Source: Ottowia beijingensis
GTDB lineage: Bacteria; Pseudomonadota; Gammaproteobacteria; Burkholderiales; Burkholderiaceae_C
Direction of reading: 5' to 3'
DNA: 64,000 nucleotides
Assembly: GCF_013423955.1 (NCBI RefSeq)
Contig: NZ_JACCKX010000001.1
Span: forward strand, 3,906,001-3,970,000
Below are positions 1 to 10,619 of the stretch, piece after piece. Position 1 is the first letter of the stretch. Every line of letters begins with the position of its first letter. The position numbers and the translations under genes were made by a program. Under the pieces are notes generated by a model. That model did no database searches and was not told the DNA's origin. It saw only the letters and a list, made by a program, of their open reading frames with translations.

Positions 1-292
1 CGCCTATCAGCTGGATCCACGACGCGAGCCACGTGCCCTTCGCGCTCCAGGCGCTTGAGAACCCCATCGAGACTCTGGCGGCTCACGACCAGATAGTCCG
101 CCAGGTCGGAAAACGACATTCCATCCTTCACCTGCTTACGCGACAAGGCTCCCAGCGTCGCCCACTGGACTGTGGTGATGCCAAGCTCCTTGACGGACTG
201 GCGATCCAAGGTGTTGCCAGCTTGGAACAGGCGAAAAACAATCGGTTGTGAACGGCGGAAACCGATTGATCGTAGTTTTCGTTATCAGACAT
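1..292 (-). CDS. MarR-family transcriptional regulator, N-terminal part (runs off window, apparent frameshift)
   Basis: Read leftward from an ATG at 292, this is the start of a MarR-type winged-helix regulator that continues beyond the left edge. The first 19 residues read MSDNENYDQSVSAVHNRLF. After a one-base shift the other frame continues RLFQAGNTLDRQ, then VQWATLGAL, and then VSRQSLDGVLKRLE and REGHVARVV, which look like the recognition helix and the wing base. The shift falls at a run of five A at 234-238 (T on the coding strand), where six would restore the frame. MarR proteins usually repress catabolic genes in response to a phenolic or CoA-type ligand. Its target here cannot be told. 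Family assignment is fairly sure; the frameshift is probably a sequence error. Confidence 0.6.
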
Positions 293-1119
293 GCGCAGGT
301 TAGTAGTCAGGGAGCTTCAAAGAGTTCAGAACCGAGCCATCAGGTAGCTGAACACCTCACGGGAACGACGGACAGGCGCCGTACCGCGATCCGCGAAAAC
401 GCGTCTTCCCTAAGCGCCGCGAGCATCGACAGCCATTTGTCCATCTTAGCGGCTTTGCGCAAGGATGTTGACATAAACCCCTTTGGATTGAAGGCCGGGC
501 CCAAATTGCCCGTCAGGTACTCGCCAAGAGATGGGGCACTCCTCATGTCGGCGCTTTACCGCAGTTGCCGCGGTCGCCCGGATCATCGGCGTCGCCAAGA
601 GTCGTTCAAGGAAGTCATCACCCCGCTGTCCGACAAGCTGACGCCCGCGGCCCGAAAGGAAAAGCGGCCTAGTCACACAAAGCCCATCACGGCGACGGAC
701 TTCGCGGCCGCTCGCGCAGTGTCTCGCGGCCTTGGCGCCCAGCAGTTCATCAGGGGAAACATGGCACCCCAAACAGGAGCCAGAGCCAAGGACACCCCGG
801 ATTCACATCTACATCCTTATATACCTTAACCACCCACATCTCTCACACCACAGTAAAAGCCCCAGGTTTTCCCTAGTTTTTATATCAAGTTATTGACGTA
901 TATTCTCGGCATCCAAAAGACTTCAAGAAGTTTCACGAGACAACGTATGGGATCCGGTATCTGCTTTCAAGGGCCGTCCACCCGGGCCGGCCCACTTCTT
1001 CCCGACAGCTTCGCACGACCGATTTAGCCACCCGGCGACGACCGAATGCGACCGAGGCCCTCGCCTCCCGCAACGCCTGACGCGCCGCTCTGCCCACCAT
1101 CAGCCCGAGAAGGACGCCC
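293..1119. other. gene-poor stretch without a recognisable gene
   Basis: About 0.8 kb between the MarR fragment and livG. The open frames here (for example 248-829 on + and 340-546 on -) have no domain I recognise, have no convincing ribosome binding site and overlap each other. The segment 840-930 is visibly richer in A and T than its surroundings, so it may hold the promoter of the transporter operon, but no clear -35/-10 pair stands out. It may be decayed coding sequence. Confidence 0.5.
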
Positions 1120-1880
1120 ATGGGATCCGACACCATCCTCGAGACCACCGATCTCACCAAGACGTTCAGTGGCTTCACTGCCGTGAACAAGGTCAACCTG
1201 CGCGTGCGCCGGGGTTCGATCCACGCCCTGATCGGCCCTAACGGCGCTGGCAAGACGACGGTGTTCAACTTGCTGACGAAGTTTCTGCCGGTGTCCAGCG
1301 GCACCATCCGCTACCGCGGCGACGACATCACCCACGAGACCCCCGCGAAAACTGCTCGCAGGGGCATCGTCCGGTCCTTCCAGATCTCGGCCACGTTCCC
1401 GCATCTCACCGTGTTGCAAAACGTGCGGGTTGCGCTTCAGCGCAGGCAAAGCGCGTCCTTCGAGTTCTGGCGCCATGAGAAAGCGTTGAGCGTGCATGAC
1501 GCCAGAGCCATGGAACTGCTCGAGTCGGTCGGCCTCGGTGGCCTGGCCGGCGTGAAGGCCGTGGAACTGCCCTACGGCCGCAAGCGCGCGCTCGAACTAG
1601 CCACCACCCTGGCCCTCGAGCCAGAGCTGATGCTCCTGGATGAACCGACCCAGGGCATGGGCCACGAGGACGTGGGACAGGTGGTGGGCCTCATCCAAAG
1701 GTCGCCGCCCACCGGACGATCCTGATGGTGGAACACAACCTGTCCGTGGTCTCCCAGTTGTGCGACACGATCACCGTGCTGCAGCGCGGCGCCATCCTCG
1801 CCGAAGGCGATTACCAGACTGTTTCGAACGACGCGCGTGTGCGAGAGGCCTATATGGGCGCCGAAGCGGAGGCAGCATGA
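1120..1880 (+). CDS. livG: ABC transporter ATP-binding protein, LivG type (apparent frameshift)
   Basis: First ATPase of a branched-chain-amino-acid-type (HAAT) importer; it hydrolyses ATP at the inner membrane to drive uptake. Visible motifs are Walker A GPNGAGKTT (about residue 40), the signature region ELPYGRKRALELA and Walker B LMLLDEPTQGMG. The first frame stops early after VVGLIQR. One base earlier in frame it continues as TILMVEHNLSVVSQLCDTI and ends at the TGA 1878-1880, giving about 253 residues, the usual LivG length. The lost base lies near 1700. The stop overlaps the livF start in an ATGA. In this family the ligand may be an aromatic or organic acid rather than an amino acid. Confidence 0.85.
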
Positions 1881-2581
1881 GCGACATCCTCCTTGAAGTA
1901 CGCGATCTGAACGCCTACTACGGCGAGTCCCACGTGTTGCATGGCGTTGACCTCGAAGTCCGCACGGGTGAACTCGTCACCCTGCTGGGCCGCAATGGTG
2001 CAGGCCGGACAAGCACCCTGAAGGCGATCATGAACCTCACCGACCGCAAGACCGGCGCGGTGCGATTCAAGGGCCAGGACATCGGCAAGCTCGAGCCCCA
2101 TGAGATCGCCCGGCGCGGCATCGGTTACTGCCCGGAAGAGCGAGGCATCTACGCCGGCCTGTCGACGGAGGAAAACCTGCTGCTGCCACCCGTGGTGCAG
2201 CCGGGCGGCATGAGCGTGGACGAAATCTACGCCATGTTCCCCAATCTCCACGAGCGCCGTCGCAGTCCCGGCACGCGCCTTTCCGGCGGAGAGCAGCAAA
2301 TGCTGGCCATGGCCCGCATCCTTCGCACCGGCGCCCGACTGCTGCTGCTCGACGAAATCACCGAAGGCCTCGCGCCGGTCATCGTGACCGCGCTGGGCAA
2401 AGCCATCCGCCAGCTCAAGGAGCGCGGCTACACGATCGTCCTCGTGGAGCAGAACTTCCGGTTCGCCGCACCGCTAGCCGATCGCCACTACGTCCTCGAG
2501 CACGGCCAGGTCGTTCTCACCATCGACCGGACCGAGCTTGCGGACCGCACCGATACCTTGCACGAACTGCTCGGTGTCTAA
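1877..2581 (+). CDS. livF: ABC transporter ATP-binding protein, LivF type
   Basis: Second ATPase of the importer, 234 residues, with its ATG overlapping the livG stop (ATGA), so translation is probably coupled. The signature LSGGEQQMLAMARIL and Walker B LLLLDEITEGLAP are intact. Walker A reads GRNGAGRTST, with arginine where the invariant lysine is expected. The frame is open throughout, so this is not one of the frameshifted genes. Family members with Arg here may still function in a heterodimer whose LivG partner keeps the lysine, as livG does. The TGxVxFxG and PEERGIY segments are typical of LivF. Confidence 0.88.
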   Translation: MSDILLEVRDLNAYYGESHVLHGVDLEVRTGELVTLLGRNGAGRTSTLKAIMNLTDRKTGAVRFKGQDIGKLEPHEIARRGIGYCPEERGIYAGLSTEENLLLPPVVQPGGMSVDEIYAMFPNLHERRRSPGTRLSGGEQQMLAMARILRTGARLLLLDEITEGLAPVIVTALGKAIRQLKERGYTIVLVEQNFRFAAPLADRHYVLEHGQVVLTIDRTELADRTDTLHELLGV

Positions 2582-2608
2582 CACCCCCACCCCACCCAGG
2601 AGACAGCC

Positions 2609-3819
2609 ATGAAATTCAAGGCGCTGGCGCTTTGCGCCGCCATTTCCACCTTGTTCGGAGCATCGGCGCACGCGCAGATCTCCGACAACGTCGTGCGCAT
2701 CGGCGTGCTGACCGACCTCTCCGGCACCTATTCCGACCTTGCAGGTCCTGGCTCGGTGGTCGCCACGCAGATGGCCATCGACGACTTCATCGCGAAGGAG
2801 AAGCCGAATTTCAAGATCGAGATGGTCACGGCGGACCACCAGAACAAGCCCGATATCGCTTCCAACAAGGCGCGCGAGTGGTTCGAGCGCGACAAGGTGG
2901 ACATCGCCTCCGAGCTGGTGACCACCTCCGTCGGCCTGGCGGTGCAGAAGATCGCGAAGGAAAAGAACAAGATCGCGCTGAACACTGCGACTGCGTCGAC
3001 CCGGGTCACCAACGAGGACTGCAACGACGTCACGATCCATTGGACCTACGACACCTACGCGCTGGCCAACGGCACGGCGCGTGCAATGGTGCAGAAGGGC
3101 GGGAAGAGCTGGTACTTCATCACTGCCGACTACGCGTTCGGGCATTCGCTCGAGAAAGACGCCTCCGACGTCATCAAAGCCAACGGCGGCACGGTCGTCG
3201 GGGCGGTGCGCCACCCATTCCCCGGCAATGACTTCTCGTCCTACTTGCTCCGCGCGCAGAGCTCTGGCGCGCAGGTGATCGGCCTGGCGAACGCCGGCAA
3301 CGACATGATCAACACCATCAAGCAGGCGGCCGAGTTCGGCATCTCGCAGAAGCAATCCCTGGCGGGCCTGCTGGTGTTCCTGTCCGACGTCCATTCGCTT
3401 GGCCTGAACTACACCCAGAACATGTACCTGACCGAGGGGTTCTACTGGGATCTCAACGATGAGACCCGCGCCTGGTCCAAGCGCTTCTTCGAGAAACGCA
3501 AGAGCATGCCCACGATGATCCATGCGGGCCAGTATTCCGCGATCACGCATTACCTGAAGGCCGTCAAGGCCGTCAACAGCGACGACACCCAGAAGGTGTT
3601 GGCGCAGATGCGCAAGACGCCGGTCAACGACTTCTTCGCCAAGAACGGGCAGATCCGCGAGGACGGCCGCATGGTGCACGACATGTACCTGTTCCAAGTC
3701 AAGAAGCCGTCCGAGTCCAAGGCCCCTGGGACTACTACCACGTCCGCGCGACGATTCCCGGTGCCGAGGCCTTCCAGCCGCTGTCCGCGTCGCGCTGCCC
3801 ACTGATCAAGAAGTCCTGA
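2609..3819 (+). CDS. ABC transporter substrate-binding protein, LivK/Peripla_BP_6 type (apparent frameshift)
   Basis: Periplasmic binding protein of the same importer. Residues 1-22 form a signal peptide ending in ASAHA. The mature part starts ISDNVVRIGVLTDLSGTYSD, the standard opening of type I periplasmic binding proteins for amides, aromatic acids and branched-chain amino acids. The frame from 2609 would end at 3805 with an arginine-rich tail. One base earlier it continues WDYYHVRATIPGAEAF and ends PLIKKS at 3819, which matches the family C-terminus. The missing base lies in or next to the C run 3723-3726. It lies between livF and livH, as expected. Ligand unknown. Confidence 0.85.
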
Positions 3820-3838
3820 AGTCCGGCCGGAGATCCCG

Positions 3839-4707
3839 ATGAGCACCCAAGCCCTCCTGAGCCAGCTGCTGCTGGGCCTGATCAATGGCTCGTTCTATGC
3901 CATCCTGAGTCTGGGCCTTGCGGTGATCTTCGGCCTGCTCAACATCATCAACTTCGCCCATGGCGCGCTCTACATGATCGGCGCGTTCTGCGCTTTGCTG
4001 GCCATGCAATGGTTTGGCATCGGCTACTGGGGGCGCTGATCATCGCCCCCGTCGTCGTGGGCGCGCTGGGGGTTCTTATCGAACGCCTGCTGCTGCGGCA
4101 TCTCCACCAGCTTGACCACCTCTACGGCCTGCTGGTGACCTTCGGACTCGCTTTGATGGCCGAGGGCTTCTTCCGCTGGGCCTTCGGCATCTCGGGGGCG
4201 CCCTATCCCATCCCTGCCGCGCTGCAAGGCGGCGTGGACATCGGCATCATGTACCTGCCCCTGTATCGTGCATGGGTCGTGGTCGCCTCCCTGATCGTCT
4301 GCTTCGCGACCTGGTACGTGATCGAGCGCACGCCCATTGGAGCACGGCTGCGCGCAGCCACCGAACGCCCTCGGCTGACGCAAGCGCTGGGAATCAACGT
4401 GCCCGTCATGGTGACCGCGACCTATGCGGTCGGCGTAGCGCTGGCGGCTTATGCCGGGGTGCTGGCGGCGCCCATCATGCAGGTCAACCCGGTGATGGGA
4501 TCGAACCTGATCATCGTGGTGTTCGCTGTCGTCGTGATCGGAGGCATGGGCTCGATCCTGGGCTCCATCGTCACCGGTCTGGGACTTGGTCTGCTCGAGG
4601 GCCTGACCAAGGTCTTCTATCCCGAGGCGTCGGCCATCGTCATCTTCGTCGTCATGGTCATGGTCCTGCTGGTACGTCCCGCCGGTCTCTTCGGCAAGAC
4701 GGCCTGA
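3839..4707 (+). CDS. livH: ABC transporter permease, LivH type (apparent frameshift)
   Basis: First inner-membrane permease of the importer, about 290 residues and very hydrophobic. The N-terminus MSTQALLSQLLLGLINGSFY followed by LSLGLAVIFGLLNIINFAHG is characteristic of LivH. The first frame stops at 4039 after GIGYWGR. The second frame carries ALIIAPVVVGALGVLIER and the loop RAATERPRLTQALGI that contacts the ATPase. They join if one G is restored to the run 4029-4033. The C-terminus VLLVRPAGLFGK is typical. It lies between the binding protein and livM. Confidence 0.85.
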
Positions 4708-4742
4708 GCGGCGCGTTCAACTCGAATCCAAGGAATCTCAGC

Positions 4743-5699
4743 ATGCGCGCGCGCTACATCCTCCTAATCCTGCTGGCCATCGCGGCCCCCTTCTTCATCT
4801 ACCCAACCTTCCTGATGAAGGTCCTGTGCTTCGCGCTGTTCGCCACGGCCTTCAACCTTTTGCTCGGCTTCGGGGGCCTGCTTTCCTTCGGTCACGCGGC
4901 CTTCTTCGGCGGCGCCGCGTACATCTGCGCGACGGTGGTCCAGCAATGGGGCCTGACGCCGGAACTGGGCATCCTGGCCGGTGCGCTGTACGCGCTGGTA
5001 CTGGGGGCGATATTCGGCTGGATCGCCGTGCGCCGCGCCGGCATCTACTTCGCCATGATCACGCTGGCGCTCTCGCAGCTGATCTTCTTCCTGGCCCTGC
5101 AACTGCCCTTCACGGGTGGCGAGGAAGGCATCCAGGGTGTGCCGCGCGGCCGCCTGTTCGGTGTCCTCGACCTCTCAGACAACCTTGCGATGTACTTTTT
5201 CGTGCTCGCCGTCTGCGCAGCAGGCTTCTGGCTCATCCATCGAACCATCCACTCGCCCTTCGGACATGCGCTGACCGCGATTCGTGAAAACGAGCCCCGT
5301 GCGATCTCTCTCGGCTACGACGTGTCACGCTACAAGCTGCTGGCATTCATCCTCTCGGCGACGATGGCCGGCGTCGCCGGCGCGCTCAAGTCGCTGGTCT
5401 TCCAACTCGCGACACTGACGGACGTGCACTGGCACATGTCGGGCCAAGTGGTCCTGATGACGATCGTCGGAGGCCTAGGAACGATCTTGGGCCCTGCCGT
5501 GGGCGCGCTGACCATCGTCTCGCTGGAGAACCAACTCGCCGACCGCGTCGGCTCCTGGGTCACCGTGATCATGGGCGCAATCTTCGTGCTGTGCGTCATG
5601 CTGTTCCGCCGCGGGATAGTGGGCGAATTCAATGCGTGGCGCGAAACCCGACGCCGACGCTCCGCGCGAGGATCCTCCGGCCCGACCGACGCGCCCTGA
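4743..5699 (+). CDS. livM: ABC transporter permease, LivM type
   Basis: Second permease of the importer, 318 residues, intact. It has the LivM hallmarks FNLLLGFGGLLSFGHAAFFG (about residues 38-57), the ATPase-contact loop AIRENEPRAISLGYDV, and the closing segment GGLGTILGPAVGA before the last helices. I chose the ATG at 4743 because the family starts with a short charged stretch before the first helix; the longer upstream frame overlaps livH. With 1120-4707 it completes a five-gene importer in the order livG-livF-binding protein-livH-livM. No dedicated regulator is visible other than the distant MarR fragment. Confidence 0.88.
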   Translation: MRARYILLILLAIAAPFFIYPTFLMKVLCFALFATAFNLLLGFGGLLSFGHAAFFGGAAYICATVVQQWGLTPELGILAGALYALVLGAIFGWIAVRRAGIYFAMITLALSQLIFFLALQLPFTGGEEGIQGVPRGRLFGVLDLSDNLAMYFFVLAVCAAGFWLIHRTIHSPFGHALTAIRENEPRAISLGYDVSRYKLLAFILSATMAGVAGALKSLVFQLATLTDVHWHMSGQVVLMTIVGGLGTILGPAVGALTIVSLENQLADRVGSWVTVIMGAIFVLCVMLFRRGIVGEFNAWRETRRRRSARGSSGPTDAP

Positions 5700-5834
5700 T
5701 TGCCTGCCTAGCATCCCGCTCTGACCAGATTCCCCCGCACTCCGCGTCGGCACCGTGCTCAGTGAACTCATTCAGAGCATGCCGGCGCCGCGATCCACCC
5801 GAGACATCGGGCCCTAGCTAACCAGTGCCCGCAT

Positions 5835-6700
5835 ATGCCCATTGATCCCGTCCGCCTGAAGAATTGGCCCTTCCAAGAGGTCGTGCATGCCTACTCGGCG
5901 CGCGACACCATTCTTTACGCGCTGTCTGTCGGCCTCGGCGCCGACCCCACGGACCCCATCAACTCCGGTACGTGTACGGAGAGGCACTTCAGGTGCTGCC
6001 GACAATGTCCCTGGTGCTGGGCGACTCCGCACTGTGGTTCCACGACCCCGAGTTCGGCCTCGACTGGTCCCGCGTGCTGTACGGTGAGGTCAGCATCGAG
6101 CTCCATGCGGCGCTGCCCAGTCAAGGGGTGGTGATCGGCCGAACGACGATCGACGACGTGATCGACAGAGGGATCAACAAGGGCGCCTTGATCTATACAT
6201 CCCGCACGGTGACCGACCAATCGAGTGGACAACGGCTTTGCACAGTGCGCTCTACCTACGTCTGCAGGTCCGAGGGAGGATTCGGCGGCCCCGCTGCCAC
6301 GGCTCGGCCTCTGCACGCACTCCCCGCGCGACACCCTGATGCCAGCTGCGAGCTCCCAACTCTGCCGCAGGCTGCACTGCTCTACCGCCTGAATGGGGAC
6401 TCCAACCCACTGCACGCTGATCCTGTCGTGGCACAAGGCGCAGGATTCGAGCGGCCCATTCTGCATGGCCTATGCACGGTCAGCGTTGCCGGCCATGCCC
6501 TCCTCAAGACACTGTGCCACTATGACTCTGCGCGTGTTCGCAGCCTGCGCGCGCGCTTCTCCAAGCCGGTTTATCCCGGCGAAACACTCTGCACCGACAT
6601 TTGGAGGGAGGCACAAGGGCTGGCGGGCTTCCGGTGCCGGGTGATCGAGCGCGGCATCGTCGTGCTCGACAACGGGTTGCTCGAGTACGAAGAAGCCTGA
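5835..6700 (+). CDS. MaoC-family dehydratase / (R)-specific enoyl-CoA hydratase (apparent frameshift)
   Basis: About 288 residues with a double hot-dog layout as in the hydratase-2 domain of multifunctional beta-oxidation enzymes. The N-terminal half opens MPIDPVRLKNWPFQEV with YSARDTILYALSVGLG. The C-terminal half carries the hydratase-2 motif LLYRLNGDSNPLHADP, with the catalytic Asp and His, then FERPILHGLCT. The halves are in different frames, and adding one C to 5954-5957 joins them as DPHQLRYVYGE. It would hydrate trans-2-enoyl-CoA to a 3-hydroxyacyl-CoA, which fits the beta-oxidation genes further right. It follows livM on the same strand after 135 bp and may share its transcript. Confidence 0.8.
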
Positions 6701-6790
6701 TGCGTCAGCCGCTGGGACTGGCCATCCCAGACCGTTGGCCATTCTCCTGCGCTGAGCGCCGCGTCCTTCAGCTTCGGCAAGCTCTTCTCG

Positions 6791-6847
6791 GATGCCTCGG
6801 GATGCCTCGGGATGCCTCGGGATGCCTCGGGATGCCTCGGGATGCCT
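6791..6847. repeat. 10-bp tandem repeat, about 5.7 copies
   Basis: Five exact head-to-tail copies of GATGCCTCGG (6791-6840) are followed by a partial copy, in the gap between the MaoC gene and the convergent ChaC-like gene. A period of 10 bp is about one helical turn. It is too short and regular for a CRISPR array and has no spacers. Confidence 0.95.
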
Positions 6848-6923
6848 ACAGGGTATTCCTGGGCAGACACCGGGCTCGCAGCAAAGGGGTGCAGAGGGTC
6901 AAACACACTTTGGATGCGCCGAT

Positions 6924-7579
6924 CTAGCGTGATTGGCTCTGCAAGCCGCCTGCAATGGCTTTGATGTACTCATCCTCAAGGCCAAGCTCGATCAGCGCTT
7001 GGTGAAGTGCAAGAACATAGTCGGCGTTCGAGCCAAAGCGGCCTGCCGCCTTGGCAACCAATCGGGTAACCGTTTCCACAGATACATCCGTTTCATGCTG
7101 TGGGTGAGCAGGGTTACCCACGAAGGCCAGGGCCTCGACACTATCGCCACTAGCAAGCACAACGGGAACCCAGCTCGGCAAGTAGGCGCCCCCGGCCATC
7201 TCGCGCAGCCATAGGAGCCGCATTTCGGTGTCGACAACTTCTGGGCGGATGCGCAAGGCAACCCCTGTACTTGTCCACCTGCTTCCAAAGCCAGCACACG
7301 GCCTGGGTGCTCTAGCGTGCCGCGGCCTGAGATCGAGCGCACGCTGAAGCTGCGATGCCATCCGTCGAGCACAGCCGGTGATTTGTCCGCCAGCTCCAGC
7401 ATTGGATTCCACATCAACGAGCCGTAGGCGAACACCCAGATCATGTCGGATGGCCTGCCTTCAAGCGCTTGCGCCAGGGAACGATTGACATCTTCCTCAG
7501 ACCAGGAAAAGTCTGCCGGCAACGCCAAGCGGGCCAGATAGCTTCCGTCGAGAAGGTGCTCGCGTGTCAAGATGTTCAT
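6924..7579 (-). CDS. chaC: ChaC-family gamma-glutamylcyclotransferase-like protein (apparent frameshift)
   Basis: About 218 residues. Residues 40-60 contain WVFAYGSLMWNP, the nucleotide-binding-like YGSLMW motif of ChaC/GGCT enzymes, which cleave glutathione or gamma-glutamyl peptides to 5-oxoproline in the cytoplasm. The frame from 7579 carries the N-terminal half up to LALEAGG. The frame ending at 6924 carries VALRIRPEVVDTEMRLLWLR and ALAFVGNP, the usual C-terminal half. Restoring one base in the C run 7262-7265 joins them. It is convergent with the MaoC gene and upstream of nothing on its own strand, so it looks monocistronic. Confidence 0.8.
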
Positions 7580-7620
7580 CGGCGAAAAGGTTACCTCATG
7601 TGGTTGGACACGGGCGGCGC

Positions 7621-9294
7621 CTACATCCCGGCGTAGTTCGGCCCGCCGCCGCCCTCCGGGGTGACCCAGACGATGTTCTGCGTCGGGTCCTTGATGTCGC
7701 AGGTCTTGCAGTGCACGCAGTTCTGCGCGTTGATCTGCAGGCGCTCGCTGTTGTCGTCGTTCGTCACGAACTCGTAGACGCCGGCCGGGCAGTAGCGGCT
7801 CTCGGGCCCGGCGAACTTCGCGAGGTTGACCTGCACCGGCACCGCCGCATTCTTCAGCGTCAGGTGGGCCGGCTGATTTTCCTCGTGGTTGGTGTTGCTG
7901 ATGAACACCGACGACAGCCTGTCGAAGCTCAGCCTGCCGTCGGGCTTGGGGTAGCTGATCGGCGAGAACTCACTCGCCGGACGCAGCGCGTTGTGGTCGG
8001 CCTTGTGGTTGTGCAGCGTCCATGGCGGGCTCTTGACGCCCAGCTTGGGCAGCAGCCACTGCTCAATGCCGGTCATCAACTGGCCGGTGGTCTTGCCCTT
8101 TTTGAACCAGAGCTTGAAGTTGCGGGTCTGCTGAAGCTCTTCGTTCAGCCAGCTCTTTTCGAAGGCTTCCGGATAGGCCGTCAGCTCGTCCTGCGCGCGG
8201 CCAGCCTCCAGCGCAGGGGCCAGCGCCTCGGCGGCCAGCATGCCGCTCTTGATGGCGGCATGGCTGCCCTTGATGCGGGCCGCGTTCAAATAGCCGGCAT
8301 CGCAGCCGACCAGGCAGCCACCAGGGAAGACCGTTTTGGGCAGGGCCTGCGGCGTGCCGTTGTTGATGGCGCGGGCGCCGTAGCCGATGCGCTTGCCGCC
8401 TTCGATGTGGGCGGCGATGGCCGGGTGGGTCTTCCAGCGCTGCATTTCCTCGAAGGGGCTGATGTAGGGGTTGGCGTAGTCCAACCCGATGACGAAACCC
8501 ATCGTGACCCGGCTGCCCTCGAGGTGGTAGAGGAAGCCGCCACCGAAGGTGTCGCTCTCCATCGGCCAGCCGGCCGTGTGCACGACCTTGCCGGGCTGGG
8601 CATTGTCGGCGGGGACCTCCCACAGCTCCTTGATGCCGATGGCGAAGGTCTGCACGTCCTTGCCTTCGGTCAGCTTGTACTTGGCAAGCAACTGCTTACC
8701 GAGATGGCCGCGCGCGCCCTCGGCGAAGACGGTGTACTTGCCCAGCAGCTCCATGCCGAGCTGGAAGTGGTCGGTTGGTTCGCCGTCCTTGCCCAGTCCC
8801 ATGTTGCCGGTGGCCACGCCCTTCACGCGGCCCTGCTCATCGTAGAGCACCTCGGCGGCGGCGAAGCCCGGGAAGATCTCGACGCCCAGGCTCTCGGCCT
8901 GCTGGGCCATCCACTTGGTGACGTCGGACAGGCTGATGACGTAGCAGCCATGGTTGTGGAAGTTGCGCGGCACCAGCCAGTCGGGCGTGCGCGAGCTGCC
9001 CGTCGCGCTGAGGAAGAGCACGTCGTCGCCGGCGACGGGCTGACCCAGCGGGGCGCCCAGCTCCTTCCAGTTCGGGAACAGCTCCTCCATCGCGCGCGGG
9101 TCCATCACCGCGCCTGACAAAATGTGGGCGCCGGGCTCTGAGCCCTTCTCCAGCACAACGACACTGGCGTCGGGCTTGAGCTGCTTGAGCCGGATAGCGG
9201 TGGCGAGGCCCGCCGGGCCGCCGCCAACGACAACCACGTCGTACTCCATCGCTTCACGCGGGCCGTAGGTACTATGAATGTCCTCAGGGCTCAT
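7621..9294 (-). CDS. electron-transfer flavoprotein-ubiquinone oxidoreductase
   Basis: Intact, 557 residues, the usual length. The FAD-binding motif VVVVGGGPAGLATAIRLKQL lies near residue 20. The C-terminal 4Fe-4S domain shows YCPAGVYEF and NCVHCKTCDIKDP, holding the cluster cysteines. It takes electrons from reduced ETF, which is fed by acyl-CoA dehydrogenases, into the ubiquinone pool at the membrane. It is the last gene of the leftward run acyl-CoA dehydrogenase-FadB-like-thiolase-ETF-QO, about 105 bp after the thiolase, so it probably serves the dehydrogenase at 12676-13836. No etfAB genes are visible in the window. Confidence 0.93.
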   Translation of the reverse strand: MSPEDIHSTYGPREAMEYDVVVVGGGPAGLATAIRLKQLKPDASVVVLEKGSEPGAHILSGAVMDPRAMEELFPNWKELGAPLGQPVAGDDVLFLSATGSSRTPDWLVPRNFHNHGCYVISLSDVTKWMAQQAESLGVEIFPGFAAAEVLYDEQGRVKGVATGNMGLGKDGEPTDHFQLGMELLGKYTVFAEGARGHLGKQLLAKYKLTEGKDVQTFAIGIKELWEVPADNAQPGKVVHTAGWPMESDTFGGGFLYHLEGSRVTMGFVIGLDYANPYISPFEEMQRWKTHPAIAAHIEGGKRIGYGARAINNGTPQALPKTVFPGGCLVGCDAGYLNAARIKGSHAAIKSGMLAAEALAPALEAGRAQDELTAYPEAFEKSWLNEELQQTRNFKLWFKKGKTTGQLMTGIEQWLLPKLGVKSPPWTLHNHKADHNALRPASEFSPISYPKPDGRLSFDRLSSVFISNTNHEENQPAHLTLKNAAVPVQVNLAKFAGPESRYCPAGVYEFVTNDDNSERLQINAQNCVHCKTCDIKDPTQNIVWVTPEGGGGPNYAGM

Positions 9295-9399
9295 GGGTGG
9301 GTAGTCTCCATTGACTGTATTTCTGGCTATGCCACTGCTCCCCGTCCGGAAAAGCGGCCCACCGCGCCGGACAACGCGGTGATCGATTGGCTTGGAACG

Positions 9400-10606
<1,207 letters not shown>

Positions 10607-10619
10607 GATGATCTTTGAA

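Noticed and set aside
248-829. 193-residue rightward open frame as a gene
   Set aside because: No recognisable motif, composition rich in Arg/Ser, overlaps the MarR start region on the other strand, no ribosome site.
6791-6847. Tandem repeat as a CRISPR array
   Set aside because: Units are 10 bp, contiguous and without spacers; no cas genes near.
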